Assembly (NCBI GenBank): GCA_902595115.1
Contig: CACJOS010000008.1
Location: forward strand, 1 to 49,778
Origin: an uncultured Pelagibacteraceae bacterium
Lineage (GTDB): Bacteria; Pseudomonadota; Alphaproteobacteria; Pelagibacterales; Pelagibacteraceae
Length of the DNA: 49,778 nucleotides
Reading direction: 5' to 3'
The notes beneath the pieces are model-generated. The model was not told the DNA's origin, made no database searches, and was given only the letters and a program-made list of their open reading frames with translations. Positions within the stretch are counted from its first letter, which is position 1. The number at the start of each line of letters is the position of its first letter. Of this stretch, positions 16,241-26,723 are shown in pieces. Made by a program: the position numbers and the translations under genes.

Positions 16241-16897
16241 ATGGATAATAAAATTTTAGAAATATTTATTCCTGGTCCTGCCGGAAGACTTGAAGCAAAA
16301 TATTATAAAAGTAAAAAAAGTACATCTCCAATTGCATTAGTTCTTCAGCCACACCCCCAGTATGGAGGCACAATGAATAATAAAGTTGTGGTAGATACAT
16401 TTCATGCCTTTTTAGAAAATAATTTCTCAGTGTGTAGAGTAAATTTTAGAGGTGTAGGAAGAAGCGACGGAGATTTTGATAATGGTCAAGGAGAATTAGC
16501 TGATGCAGCAGCAGCATTGGATTGGTTAGAAAGAGAAAATTTAGATAACTCACAATGCTGGGTATCGGGATTTTCATTTGGTGCATTAATAGCAATGCAA
16601 TTACTCATGAGAAGACCAGAGATAAATAGATTTATTGCAATTTCTCCTCAACCAAATGTTTATGACTTTTCTTTTTTATCACCATGCCCAACATCAGGTT
16701 TGATGGTTTACGGAAAAAAAGATGAATTGGTTCCAGTAGAATTTATTAACGAACTAGATAAAAGATTAAGTGCTCAAAAAGGTATCAAGGTTGATTTTCA
16801 ATCAATATCTGAGGCAAATCATTTTTTCTCAAAATCAGAAAAAGATCTAATAAAAGCTTTAGACAAATATATAAAAAAAGAAACAACAATTTTTTAG
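16241..16897 (+). CDS. Alpha/beta hydrolase, function unknown
   Basis: A 218-aa cytosolic alpha/beta hydrolase. The catalytic triad is readable: nucleophile S112 in the elbow GFSFG, acid D161 in GKKDELVP, and H194 in EANHFF. A QPHPQYGGTMNNK stretch at 36-48 with a His-Pro-x-Tyr-Gly motif and VNFRGVGRSDG at 67-77 place it with the conserved proteobacterial group of dienelactone hydrolase-like proteins. Its true substrate is unknown. It starts at ATG 16241, 137 nt from the divergent iscR start, and converges on anmK with 2 nt between stop codons. Confidence 0.85.
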   Translation: MDNKILEIFIPGPAGRLEAKYYKSKKSTSPIALVLQPHPQYGGTMNNKVVVDTFHAFLENNFSVCRVNFRGVGRSDGDFDNGQGELADAAAALDWLERENLDNSQCWVSGFSFGALIAMQLLMRRPEINRFIAISPQPNVYDFSFLSPCPTSGLMVYGKKDELVPVEFINELDKRLSAQKGIKVDFQSISEANHFFSKSEKDLIKALDKYIKKETTIF

Positions 16898-16899
16898 TT

Positions 16900-17976
16900 T
16901 TAAATAATCTCGCCACCTATTGTATCTTTATTACATCCTGTAGTCATAGGAAAGGATATAGGTAAATTAAGGAATGACCTGATTGCTAGAAAAGCAAATG
17001 CTTGTGACTCTATAAAATCACCGTCTATCTCAAATTCATCAATATTTAATATTTTCTTATTTATTTTTTTTTCTAATCTTTTAATTAAATATTTATTTTT
17101 TCTTCCACCTCCACAGCAAATAATATCTTTTGATGATAATTTACTCGCAATTATTTCTATAGTAAATTCAACAATTGTTGCTGCTCCATCCTCAAGTGTC
17201 AAACCTCTGAAGAAAGAAATATCGAAATCATTAATATCATAACTTCTTTTTTGACTTATTTTATTATTAAAATAAATATCTAAAGATTGTTCTAATAAAA
17301 TTTTACTTATTTTGCCTGATTTTGCTATATTGCCATCTTCATCATATTTTTTTTTGGTATTTTGTCTTATCCATAAATCGATCAAGCAATTACCAGGTCC
17401 TAGATCCTTTGCACTTATATTAAAATTTTTATCAATAAAAGTTTCATTAGCAATACCACCAATATTTAAATAAATAATATTTTTTTTTTTAATTTTTTTA
17501 GTTATTGCAGAGTGATAAATAGGTGCTAATGGTGCCCCATTACCATTATTTTCAATATCATTTTTTCTAAAATTAAAAACTATTTTTTTTTTAATTAATT
17601 GTGATAAAAGTTTACCATCTCCTAGTTGTTTAGATACTTTTTGATCTGGATTGTGATATATTGTCTGTCCATGAAAACCAACTAGATCAACATCTTTTTC
17701 AAAATCATTTAAAATATCACCAGCAAATTTGGCATGTAAAATAGTTAGTTCTCTCTCTAAATTATTTAATTCAGATAAATACAATTTTAAGTCTGATGAA
17801 GTATTTATTTTATTTTTAAGATCAGATATTTTGTTAATAAAATTATCGTCATATTTAAAGTATTTATTTTGTACAACCTCTAAAATATCTACTCCATTAG
17901 AGTATATAATTGATGCATCTATGCCATCCATTGAGGTTCCACTCATTAAGCCTAAGCTATAAAATTTTCTGTCCAT
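16900..17976 (-). CDS. anmK: Anhydro-N-acetylmuramic acid kinase
   Basis: A 358-aa sugar kinase of peptidoglycan recycling that opens and phosphorylates 1,6-anhydro-MurNAc to MurNAc-6-phosphate. The N-terminal LGLMSGTSMDGIDASI (8-23) is diagnostic. Further motifs are VGFHGQTIYHNPD, the INIGGIAN-like LNIGGIAN phosphate loop, LGPGNCLIDLW and the C-terminal PMTTGC. It is encoded next to tyrS (divergent, 60 bp between starts), as in many proteobacteria. No MurQ etherase is in the window, so the following pathway step cannot be judged here. Confidence 0.93.
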   Translation of the reverse strand: MDRKFYSLGLMSGTSMDGIDASIIYSNGVDILEVVQNKYFKYDDNFINKISDLKNKINTSSDLKLYLSELNNLERELTILHAKFAGDILNDFEKDVDLVGFHGQTIYHNPDQKVSKQLGDGKLLSQLIKKKIVFNFRKNDIENNGNGAPLAPIYHSAITKKIKKKNIIYLNIGGIANETFIDKNFNISAKDLGPGNCLIDLWIRQNTKKKYDEDGNIAKSGKISKILLEQSLDIYFNNKISQKRSYDINDFDISFFRGLTLEDGAATIVEFTIEIIASKLSSKDIICCGGGRKNKYLIKRLEKKINKKILNIDEFEIDGDFIESQAFAFLAIRSFLNLPISFPMTTGCNKDTIGGEII

Positions 17977-18036
17977 AAATATTTTTTAATTATATTAAAT
18001 ATAAAGTATATTAAATTTACACTTTTTTTATAAAAA

Positions 18037-19272
18037 ATGGACATATCGTTCTTAGAAGAATTCAAACAAAGAGAATATTATAATCAATGCACTGATTTTG
18101 ATAGTCTTAACAATTTAATGAACTCAAAAACTATAAGAGCTTACATAGGTTTTGATTGTACTGCAAAAAGTTTACACGTTGGAAGTCTTTTACAAATCAT
18201 GTGTTTGAGAATGCTTCAAAAATATGGGCATCAGCCAATAGTTTTATTAGGAGGTGGAACAACAAGAATTGGTGATCCATCTGGCAAAGAAGAAACTAGA
18301 AAGATATTATCTGATAAAGAGATTGAATCTAATATTAAAAATATTCAAAAAGTGTTTAATATTTTTCTAAAAAGTAATAATGCAAAAACAAAACCAATTT
18401 ATGTAAATAACTACAAGTGGTTGGGTAAATTAAATTATATAAAATTTTTAAGAGAAATAGGAAAACATTTTACAATCAATAAAATGTTAAGTTTTGATAG
18501 TGTTAAATTAAGATTAGATCGCGAACAATCTCTCAGTTACATGGAATTTAATTATATGATTTTACAAGCATACGATTTCTTAGAACTTAATAAAAATAAA
18601 AACTGTGTTATGCAAATAGGTGGGTCAGATCAATGGGGTAACATTGTTAATGGTGTCGAATTAATTAAAAGATATTCTAGTAAGCAATCATTCGGCTTAA
18701 CAACTCCATTGATAACTTTAGCCTCTGGAGCAAAAATGGGTAAAACAGAAAAAGGAGCTGTATGGTTAGATAAAGCTTTATTATCTCCTTACGAATATTG
18801 GCAGTTTTGGAGAAACACAGATGATAGAGATGTAATAAAATTTCTTAAAATGTTCACTGATCTAAGTATTAAAAAAATTAACGAAATAAAAAATAAAAAT
18901 GTGAATGATTTAAAAATTACCCTAGCAAACGAAGCTACCTCAATGTTACATGGAAAATCGGCTGCAGAAAAAGCTGAACAGACTGCTAGAAAAACTTTTG
19001 TGTCTGGGTCGATAGGTGAAGGTTTGCCTACTCTCAGAATTGGCAAAAAGGAAATTGAAAATGGAGTAAATATCATAGATCTTGTTGTATTATCAAAACT
19101 TTTGGTTTCAAAAAGTGAAGTTCGAAGAACAATTAAAAATAGAGGTATAAAAATTAACAATGAAATAATTGAAGATCAAAATTTACAAATATTATTTAAA
19201 GATTTCAAAAATCAAAGTTTTTTAAAATTATCACTTGGTAAAAAAAAACATGTGATAATAAAAATTGATTAA
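18037..19272 (+). CDS. tyrS: Tyrosyl-tRNA synthetase
   Basis: A 411-aa class I aminoacyl-tRNA synthetase charging tRNA(Tyr). The HIGH-type motif is HVGS at 47-50 (SLHVGSLLQI), the tyrosine-binding region includes GGSDQWGNIVNG, and the KMSKS-type loop is KMGKT at 233-237. A C-terminal S4-like RNA-binding domain starts near SKLLVSKSEVRRTIKNRGIKIN. The length is normal for the TyrRS-A form. It ends in a 4-nt convergent overlap with the AsmA-like gene. Confidence 0.96.
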   Translation: MDISFLEEFKQREYYNQCTDFDSLNNLMNSKTIRAYIGFDCTAKSLHVGSLLQIMCLRMLQKYGHQPIVLLGGGTTRIGDPSGKEETRKILSDKEIESNIKNIQKVFNIFLKSNNAKTKPIYVNNYKWLGKLNYIKFLREIGKHFTINKMLSFDSVKLRLDREQSLSYMEFNYMILQAYDFLELNKNKNCVMQIGGSDQWGNIVNGVELIKRYSSKQSFGLTTPLITLASGAKMGKTEKGAVWLDKALLSPYEYWQFWRNTDDRDVIKFLKMFTDLSIKKINEIKNKNVNDLKITLANEATSMLHGKSAAEKAEQTARKTFVSGSIGEGLPTLRIGKKEIENGVNIIDLVVLSKLLVSKSEVRRTIKNRGIKINNEIIEDQNLQILFKDFKNQSFLKLSLGKKKHVIIKID

Positions 19273-21446
19273 TTTTTTTTATTAATTTTTTCTAAAGTTC
19301 TTGTAATAAACCTTGGAGTTAAAGTTTTAATTGGATTTACAGTTGTTTTAATATTTTTTGGTGGTCCCTTCAATTTAAAACTTACGCCAAAGACACCTTC
19401 TCCGGTTTTTTTTCCGACTAGAATATCTCCCAATATTGGAATAGATCCTACAAATTTATTAATAGTCGTAGCGGGTACTAGTGTTCCCCTCAAACTTATT
19501 AATTCGTTTTTTTGAACATAACCATCCATTAAAATTGAAATTGCAGGTCCAATCGCATAAAGTTCATCGATTTCCATCAAATTTTTTTTATTTTTAAACT
19601 TAATTTCTAATTCTTCAAAACTAACTCCGTCTCCTGAGAGGATATCTGCAATACCTTGGAGAGATGCCAAGGTAAGTATCTTTGTTAATGCGGGAAGTTC
19701 CTTAAGATTAAAATCATAAATCTTTAATTGCGATTGGGATACTTTATTTTTTTTAACTGAGTAAAAATCTAATTTTCCTCCTTCAAAACCTTTTATAAAC
19801 TTATATTTTTTTACAAATGGTTTAGCCTGTTCAGAATAGAAAGTTGTAACTTTTTGCTGATTTTTTGTCTTAATAGACATAGACAAAACATCTTTATTTT
19901 GAAAATTAGAAATTAAAGATAAATCATACACATCATCACCTTTCATTTTAAAATTTCCTTTTAAATTTAAAATATGTTGAGAATCATCAATTTTATTTCT
20001 TTGAAAATCGATTTGAAATTCTCTTTTTTTATCATCAAATATTTTTGATTGGTTAGTATCCTCAAATAAAATCTGATTAATAACTTTATTAAGATCAAAA
20101 TTCTTACCTTTAATTAAGTAGCTATTTTTTTTGTTTCGAATGATTGAAATATCGTTTTTAATCTCGTTAATATCTAAATACTGTAAGTAAATTTTTTTAA
20201 AGTCGGTTACATGATAATCTTTAGATAAATTAATATTTTCAAAGTCAATTCTGTCATCGTTTTTCTCAAAATTAATATTATTTAAAATAATTTTTTTTTT
20301 GTTTTTTTCGCCTTTAACTTTTATATTTGCAATTTCATTTTCATTTTTAGAAAAATTTATTAAATCTATTTGAAAAGGGATTTGATTAATTTTGAAATTT
20401 AAATCAAATTTAGTTCTATCCTTCTCATTCTCAAATTTATAATTAATTTCATCTTTTTTTTCACCAATTTGAAAATTTCCAGATCCTTCAAATAGTGTTT
20501 TATTATTATAGTTAATTTTTATATTTTGATCTAAAAAGATAATTTTTTTATCTAAATCAGGAATATATTTTTTTATTGATAAGTTATCAATTTCATATTC
20601 AGCTTTTGCTAAGTTTAGATAAGAATTAAATTTTAAATCAGATATTTTTAATTTATTTGAAATAGTAAAATTAAAATTATTTTTTGAAGATAAAACGATA
20701 TTTGTAAATTTATTATTTTTTAGAGCCATGTTTATTAAAGATGATGAGATGGTGCTTTTTTTGTTATTTAAACTGCCCTCAACAAAATAGTTTTTATTAT
20801 TTTTTTTAATTAAAATTTTATCTGAATAAATTGGTATTTCTTGAAAAATAGATTTGAAATTAATAATTTCAATTCTGTTTTGCAAATATTTAATATTAGC
20901 TGAAACATTTACAATCTTTTGTTTATTAAACAGTTCTATTGATAGATCGTTTATATTTGCAAGTATTTCATATTTATCATTCAATAATTGACCTTTCTCA
21001 TCAAAATTTAATTTAATTGAAATATCAGTATTACCACCTTGAATTAGTTTATCTGCTATAAGTAGTTGTGCACTGTCTTTATAAGATCTTAATAGTTTTA
21101 CTATTTCTTTGATCTCATTTTTCTCGCTGTCTAAATACAAATTTTTAATTGCAAACTCTCTTTTAAAAAAAGATTTAAGATCATAAGTAGTTGAGATTTT
21201 TTTTAACTTTATTTTTTCTTTTCCTGATAAAATTAAGGGTTTATCGGTTTTGATATCTACTGAGATTTTTGAAATATTAAGTAAAATTTTAATATCATTT
21301 AGTTTTATTTTTATCCCTGGGTAATTCTCCTCAAATTTTTTTTCAATTCTTTGATTAAATTTATCAGTATTTATTCCAAAAAAACTAATATATAAAATCG
21401 AACTTAAGAATAAAATTAAAAAGACGGATAAAATTTTTTTAATCAT
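19269..21446 (-). CDS. AsmA/YhdP-like envelope protein with AsmA-like C-terminal domain
   Basis: A 725-aa protein with one N-terminal membrane segment (about residues 4-24, ILSVFLILFLSSILYISFFG) followed by a long beta-rich, Lys/Asn/Ile-rich periplasmic region. The C-terminal block with LTLASLQGIADILSGDGVSFEELEIKFK, VQKNELISLRGTLVPATTINKFVGSIPILGDIL and GVFGVSFKLKGPPKNIKTTVNP is the conserved AsmA-like C-terminal domain of the DUF3971/YhdP group, now linked to phospholipid transport to the outer membrane. The ATG directly abuts the prfB TAA, so it is the third gene of the mrcA-prfB unit. Exact function in this organism is inferred. Confidence 0.72.
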   Translation of the reverse strand: MIKKILSVFLILFLSSILYISFFGINTDKFNQRIEKKFEENYPGIKIKLNDIKILLNISKISVDIKTDKPLILSGKEKIKLKKISTTYDLKSFFKREFAIKNLYLDSEKNEIKEIVKLLRSYKDSAQLLIADKLIQGGNTDISIKLNFDEKGQLLNDKYEILANINDLSIELFNKQKIVNVSANIKYLQNRIEIINFKSIFQEIPIYSDKILIKKNNKNYFVEGSLNNKKSTISSSLINMALKNNKFTNIVLSSKNNFNFTISNKLKISDLKFNSYLNLAKAEYEIDNLSIKKYIPDLDKKIIFLDQNIKINYNNKTLFEGSGNFQIGEKKDEINYKFENEKDRTKFDLNFKINQIPFQIDLINFSKNENEIANIKVKGEKNKKKIILNNINFEKNDDRIDFENINLSKDYHVTDFKKIYLQYLDINEIKNDISIIRNKKNSYLIKGKNFDLNKVINQILFEDTNQSKIFDDKKREFQIDFQRNKIDDSQHILNLKGNFKMKGDDVYDLSLISNFQNKDVLSMSIKTKNQQKVTTFYSEQAKPFVKKYKFIKGFEGGKLDFYSVKKNKVSQSQLKIYDFNLKELPALTKILTLASLQGIADILSGDGVSFEELEIKFKNKKNLMEIDELYAIGPAISILMDGYVQKNELISLRGTLVPATTINKFVGSIPILGDILVGKKTGEGVFGVSFKLKGPPKNIKTTVNPIKTLTPRFITRTLEKINKKN

Positions 21447-22536
21447 TTAATTATATAATGAACTTTCTAAAAAAGAGTCGATATCTCCCTCTAATACTTT
21501 ATCAGGATCTGAGCTTTCAAAATTTGTTCTATTATCTTTAACAAGTCTGTATGGATGTAAAACATATGATCTTATCTGATGTCCCCAGCCGATATCTGTT
21601 TTCTCACTTTCTAAGCTTTCAGCCTCCTTTTCTTTTTTTTTCAATTCGAAATCGTATAATCTTGCTTTTAACATCCTCATACACGTTTCTTTATTTTTAT
21701 GCTGGGATCTTTCATTTTGACATTGAACTACAATTTTAGTTGGTAAATGAGTAATTCTGACAGCGCTATCAGTGGTATTAACATGTTGTCCTCCTGCGCC
21801 GCTAGATCTATATGTATCAATTCTCAAATCTTTTTCTTTAATGTCAATCTCAATACTGTCGTCTATAATTGGGTATACCCAAACACTTGCAAAACTCGTA
21901 TGACGTCTAGCACCAGAGTCAAACGGTGAAACTCTTACTAACCTATGAATACCAGACTCAGATTTAAGCCATCCATATAAATATTCTCCATGAATTTGAA
22001 ATGTTGTTGATTTTATACCTGCTTCGTCTCCTTTATGTTCACTTATTATTACAGATTTATATTTTTTGTTTTGTGCCCACTTTAAATACATTCTTTTTAA
22101 CATCTCGGCCCAATCTTGGCTTTCGGTTCCGCCTGCACCAGCATGAATTTCAATATAACAATCTAAAATATCACTCTCATTTGATAAGAAACACTTAATT
22201 TCATTTTTTTTGGATTTTATTTGTAATTCATTACAATTTTTTACTAGTTCTTTAATTATAGTTTGATTATTTTCATCTACCGCAAGATCATATAAATCAC
22301 TCAAATCTTTAATTTCTTTTTTTGAATTTTCAAAAGATTTAACTAAATCTTCATGAAAATTTTTTTCTTTAATTACCTTTTGAGCTGAAGTCTTATCTTT
22401 CCAAAAGTTTGGGTCAAGAATTTTTTGATTATTTTTTTCTATTATTGAACGAATATTATTTTTTTCAAAGAAACTCCTGTATTCTTTGATTAATTTTTTC
22501 AATGTCTTTTTTATGTTTTATAAAATCATTTTCCAT
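21447..22536 (-). CDS. prfB: Peptide chain release factor 2, expressed through a +1 programmed frameshift
   Basis: RF2 recognises UGA and UAA stops. The gene has two frames. The first 23 codons start at ATG 22534-22536 (which overlaps the mrcA TAA as TAATG) and reach an in-frame TGA at 22465-22467. A +1 shift at CTT-TGA then continues through GAA in the main frame for 339 codons, giving 362 aa, close to the 365 of E. coli. The stop-recognition tripeptide SPF is at 203-205 and the peptidyl-hydrolysis motif GGQ at 248-250, matching family positions. An AGGAG precedes CTT by 3 nt. A start at 22502 in the main frame is possible on paper but lacks the family N-terminus and operon coupling. Confidence 0.93.
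22463..22480 (-). promoter_or_regulatory. prfB +1 programmed frameshift site
   Basis: On the minus strand the site reads AGGAG TTT CTT TGA A. It has an internal Shine-Dalgarno-like AGGAG, a 3-nt spacer, the slippery CTT and the in-frame TGA, with the same spacing as the classic bacterial site (AGGGGG TAT CTT TGA C). The base after TGA is A rather than the usual C. When RF2 is scarce, slow termination at TGA lets the ribosome slip and make RF2. Confidence 0.88.
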
Positions 22537-24869
22537 TAATAAAACCTTAAAATTTTATTATTACTAACTCTATTATTTAATATCATATTTTTGTTATTTT
22601 GATCCAAATCTTTTTTTTTAAAAACTTCAATTATAGTTTTTTTAGAACCAAAAGAAGCTTTTTTACCTGTTTTTGGATCAATTACCATCAATGTAATATT
22701 TTCTGCAACCTTAAAAGGTCTTGCGTCTTTCTTTTTAACAGAACTTTTTATAAATTCTTTAAAAATTGGCATAGCGGTTCTAGCACCTGTTTCTTTTTTT
22801 CCTAAAGATTTAGGATTATCAAAGCCTACATAAACACCAATAATCAATTTAGAGGTGTAGCCTATGAACCAGGTGTCTGTATTTTTATTTGTGGTTCCTG
22901 TTTTGCCAGCGATATCCAAATTTAAATCTCTTAAACCTTTACCTGTCCCTCTTTGAACAGCTCCTTCTAACATGGAGGTTATTTGATATGCTGTTTCTGG
23001 TGAAAAAATTTGTTCAAATTCATCTTTTATAGTTGGATAATTATTACTTAAATAAGAAATTTGTTCACATTTAAAACATTTTCTTGTTTCATTGTTTAAA
23101 ATTGTTTCTCCCTCACTATCTTGTATCCTGTCTATTAATATTGGTTTAACTAATTTTCCGCCATTTATAAAAGATGAATATGCTGAGGTTAGTTTTAATA
23201 ATGTAGTTTCAGCTGATCCTAAGGATATTGATAGAAGTTCGTTGGGATTCTTGTAAATTCCTAATTTTTTTGAAAAATCAATTATTTTTTTTAAACCTAA
23301 ATCTTGTGCAATCCTTACAGTCATCAAATTTCTTGATTTTTCAAGCCCAACTCTCATTGTAGATAATCCATAAAATTTTTTACCATAGTTTTCTGGCTTC
23401 CATAATTTTAAGTCTTCACCTTGTTCCAAAACCAATGGTGCATCTAAAACCAATGATGATGGTTTATAATCATTTTCTAATGCTAAGGCATAAATAAACG
23501 GTTTAAATGCAGATCCAGGTTGTCTTAATGCTTGCGAGGCTCTATTAAATTCACTTTGTAAAAAACTAAAACCTCCGCTCATTGCTAAAACTCTTCCAGT
23601 ATAAGGATCCATTACAACAATTGATCCATTTACTGCTGGGATTTGTTTTATATCGAAATAGTTATTTTTATTTTTTTTTACGTAAATAATATCGCCAGGT
23701 TTCAAATTATTTTTACCTTTTTTAATCCATGTAATATCTTTTTGGCTAATTAATCCTTTATTACTATCTTTGGTCTCAATTTCAATTTTGATATCACTGA
23801 CATTTTTAACAATTGCCAGATCCCAATTTATTGATTTTTCTAACACGAAATTATCAAGATTATCTGTCCAATTTTTATTGTATTTTTTATTTAAAAGCGG
23901 ACCCCTCCAACCTTTACGTCTATCGTAATTTAATAAGCCTTTTCTTAAAGCCAATGTTGATGAAGATTGAAGCTTTAAATTTAAAGGGGTTTTAATATTA
24001 AGTCCATCTTTGTAAACTTTTTCAAAACCAAATTTTTTTACTACATCTTTCCTTATATCTTCCACATAATATCTTGAGTCTTCTAAATAAATTTTTTTTC
24101 TTTTCTTTAATTTGATTGGTTCTTTTATAAACGAATTATATTGAGCTTCAGATATAAAATTATTTTCATATAAGTTTTTCAATACCAGATTCCTTCTAAA
24201 TTTAGCTAACTCTTTATTTTTGAAAGGATTATATTTACTTGGAGCTTTGGGTAGAGCAGCAAGCAAAGATGCTTCAACATAATCTAGTTCTGTAATTGCT
24301 TTGTCAAAATATCTTAAGCTAGCAGCAGCTATACCATAAGATCCACTACCTAAATAAATTTGATTTAAATAAAGTTCTAAAATACGTTCCTTGCTTAAAG
24401 CTCTTTCGATTCTAAAAGCAAGTATAGCTTCTTTAATTTTTCTATTTATGCTTACTTCATTAGATAATAAAAAATTTTTTGCTACTTGTTGAGTAATTGT
24501 AGAAGCTCCCTCTAGTCTTTTTGATAAAATAATATTTGATATATTATTCTTTGTTGCCCTCAATACTCCTTTTGCATCCACCCCTGGGTGAATAAAAAAA
24601 TTTTTATCTTCCGCTGATAAAAATGAATTGATTATTTTATCTGGTATAGATGAATAAGGAACAAAAATTCTTTTCTCGGACGAAAAATCATTTACTAGTT
24701 CTCCATCACCAGAGTAAACTTTACTAGATACTGGTGCTTTATAACTCTTTAAAAATTTATAATCCGGTAATTTATTCGAAAAAACCCATAATATTGATAT
24801 TACTATTATGACTATTCCCAAAAAACTTGCTGTAACTAAAACAATAATTTTTTTAATTAAACTGTTCAT
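22536..24869 (-). CDS. mrcA: Penicillin-binding protein 1A, bifunctional peptidoglycan synthase
   Basis: A 777-aa class A PBP. An N-terminal membrane anchor (about 7-30) precedes the GT51 glycosyltransferase domain, with catalytic E87 in SAEDKNFFIHPG and the EGASTITQQVAKN motif at 120-132. The transpeptidase domain has S453 in PGSAFKPF, SRN at 512-514 and KTGTT in AGKTGTTNKNTDTW. An OB-like insert lies between them. It polymerises and cross-links peptidoglycan in the periplasm. The stop codon overlaps the prfB start. The common neighbour amiC is absent between it and divergent rne (84 bp). Confidence 0.94.
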   Translation of the reverse strand: MNSLIKKIIVLVTASFLGIVIIVISILWVFSNKLPDYKFLKSYKAPVSSKVYSGDGELVNDFSSEKRIFVPYSSIPDKIINSFLSAEDKNFFIHPGVDAKGVLRATKNNISNIILSKRLEGASTITQQVAKNFLLSNEVSINRKIKEAILAFRIERALSKERILELYLNQIYLGSGSYGIAAASLRYFDKAITELDYVEASLLAALPKAPSKYNPFKNKELAKFRRNLVLKNLYENNFISEAQYNSFIKEPIKLKKRKKIYLEDSRYYVEDIRKDVVKKFGFEKVYKDGLNIKTPLNLKLQSSSTLALRKGLLNYDRRKGWRGPLLNKKYNKNWTDNLDNFVLEKSINWDLAIVKNVSDIKIEIETKDSNKGLISQKDITWIKKGKNNLKPGDIIYVKKNKNNYFDIKQIPAVNGSIVVMDPYTGRVLAMSGGFSFLQSEFNRASQALRQPGSAFKPFIYALALENDYKPSSLVLDAPLVLEQGEDLKLWKPENYGKKFYGLSTMRVGLEKSRNLMTVRIAQDLGLKKIIDFSKKLGIYKNPNELLSISLGSAETTLLKLTSAYSSFINGGKLVKPILIDRIQDSEGETILNNETRKCFKCEQISYLSNNYPTIKDEFEQIFSPETAYQITSMLEGAVQRGTGKGLRDLNLDIAGKTGTTNKNTDTWFIGYTSKLIIGVYVGFDNPKSLGKKETGARTAMPIFKEFIKSSVKKKDARPFKVAENITLMVIDPKTGKKASFGSKKTIIEVFKKKDLDQNNKNMILNNRVSNNKILRFY

Positions 24870-24953
24870 TTATGTTTAATTTATTAATCAAATTTGTTAA
24901 TGTTAAGGCAACAGAATTTATAAAATTATAATGAAAAAATTAATCAAAAATTT

Positions 24954-26723
24954 ATGGAAAAGAATTTATATATTGATGCATCGCATCCGAATGAAACTAG
25001 AGTTGTTCTTAAATCAAATGGAAACATTGAAGATTACGAATTTGAAAGTTTAAGAACTACCCTTATTAAAAATAATATCTACCTGGGTAAAGTAAGTAGA
25101 GTAGAGCCATCTTTACAAGCAGCATTTATTGATTTTGGAAGAGAGAGACATGGTTTTCTCTCCTTTAATGATATCCAATCTGATTATTATCAAATTCCTC
25201 AAAGTGACCTTGAAAGGATTAAACAAGAGGAGGAAAAAGCTAGAGAAGAATTAATAAAAGAGAGTGAGAAAGAAGAGGAAAAAAATATAATTGAAAATAA
25301 AGTTGATGTTAATGACCCTGTTGAAAAAAGTGTTGACCCAAATATTAGTAATGAAAAAAAATATATTGATAAAAAATATCCCTCTAAAAGATATAAAATA
25401 CAAGAAGTAATAAAGCCAAACCAAGTAATACTTGTTCAAGTATTGAAAGATGAAAGGGGTATGAAAGGTGCTGCGTTAAGTACATTCATATCAATTGCGG
25501 GAAAATATATTGTGCTTATGCCAAACACTCCAAAAGGAGGTGGTATATCAAGAAAAATATTTAATCCTGCTGACAGAAAAAAAATTAGATCTATTCTTAA
25601 CCAAATAATAATACCAAAACAAATGGGTATTATTGTAAGAACAGCAGGTTCTAATAAATCAAAAAACGAAATAGATAGAGATTTACAAAATTTAATAAAA
25701 GTTTGGGAATCAATTAAAGACACTGCAATGAATTCAATTGCGCCATCTTTAATCCATAAGGAAAGTGAAATAATAAAAAGAACTATAAGAGATATGTACG
25801 ATGATGAAACTCAAAATATAATAATTGACGGTAATGAGGGTTATCAAAAAGCGAAAAATTTCATGAAATTAATTATGCCGAGTCATGTAAAAAAAATCAA
25901 AAAATATCGTGATAAAGTACCACTATTCATAAAAGAAAAAATCGAAAATAAATTAAATGAAATTTTTGAAACTGAAGTGAAACTTAGTTCAGGAGGGTAT
26001 CTAGTAATAAACCCAACTGAAGCGCTTGTATCAATAGATGTGAACTCAGGAAGATCAATTAAACAAAAAAATGTTGAAAGTACTGCCGTTGATACAAATT
26101 TAGAGGCCGCAGAGGAGATAGCACGTCAAATCAAAATAAGGGATTTATCTGGTTTAATAATAATTGATTTTATAGATATGATGAACTTTGGAAACAGAAG
26201 ATTAATTGAGAGAAAACTAAAAGAAAAATGTAGAAATGATCGTGCTAGAATACAAATCGGAAGAATAAGTAGTTTCGGCTTATTAGAGATGTCTCGACAG
26301 AGGTTAAGAGAAAGCTCAGTAAAATGGCAAATATCACTTACAAATGAAACTTATGCCTTAAAAATTATAAAAAAGCTTGAGATACAAGCTATAGAATATA
26401 AAGCCAAAATAATAGAACTAAATATTTGTGAACAAATATTTAAATTTATAAATGAAAATTTAATTGATAATTTAAATTTTATTGAGAAAAAAAATAAGTT
26501 TAAAGTAAATCTGGTTTCGAGCGATAATATGATTATTTCTGACTACAAGATAGAATTCAGAAATAAAACTAAAAAAATAATAAAAGTTATCGAGAATATT
26601 GCTAAACTAGAGAATTTTAAAACCGAAAATAATCAGGTAAGTATTGAACATAATAAACAACATAAAACTTTCAAAAAAAGAAAATTTAAAAAAAGAAAAT
26701 TTTATAAAAAAAAAACTAAATGA
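24954..26723 (+). CDS. rne: Ribonuclease E/G, short form without zinc-link cysteines
   Basis: A 589-aa endoribonuclease of the RNase E/G family for mRNA decay and rRNA/tRNA processing. The N-terminal S1 region ([30 protein letters not shown]) is split by an acidic, coiled insert at about 85-145, as in other Alphaproteobacteria. Catalytic aspartates are D362 (SIDVNSGRS) and D405 (IIIDFIDMM). After [10 protein letters not shown] the CPxCxG zinc-link expected in E. coli RNase E is missing. The protein ends in a Lys/Arg-rich RNA-binding tail and lacks a long degradosome scaffold. It overlaps the thiG 3' end by 8 nt, convergently. Confidence 0.92.
   Translation: MEKNLYIDASHPNETRVVLKSNGNIEDYEFESLRTTLIKNNIYLGKVSRVEPSLQAAFIDFGRERHGFLSFNDIQSDYYQIPQSDLERIKQEEEKAREELIKESEKEEEKNIIENKVDVNDPVEKSVDPNISNEKKYIDKKYPSKRYKIQEVIKPNQVILVQVLKDERGMKGAALSTFISIAGKYIVLMPNTPKGGGISRKIFNPADRKKIRSILNQIIIPKQMGIIVRTAGSNKSKNEIDRDLQNLIKVWESIKDTAMNSIAPSLIHKESEIIKRTIRDMYDDETQNIIIDGNEGYQKAKNFMKLIMPSHVKKIKKYRDKVPLFIKEKIENKLNEIFETEVKLSSGGYLVINPTEALVSIDVNSGRSIKQKNVESTAVDTNLEAAEEIARQIKIRDLSGLIIIDFIDMMNFGNRRLIERKLKEKCRNDRARIQIGRISSFGLLEMSRQRLRESSVKWQISLTNETYALKIIKKLEIQAIEYKAKIIELNICEQIFKFINENLIDNLNFIEKKNKFKVNLVSSDNMIISDYKIEFRNKTKKIIKVIENIAKLENFKTENNQVSIEHNKQHKTFKKRKFKKRKFYKKKTK

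Noticed and set aside
21447..22502. prfB starting at 22502 in the main frame (351 aa)
   Set aside because: The N-terminus from this ATG is the out-of-frame reading of the real leader; the frameshift site, TAATG coupling and RF2 motif numbering all favour the 22536 start.
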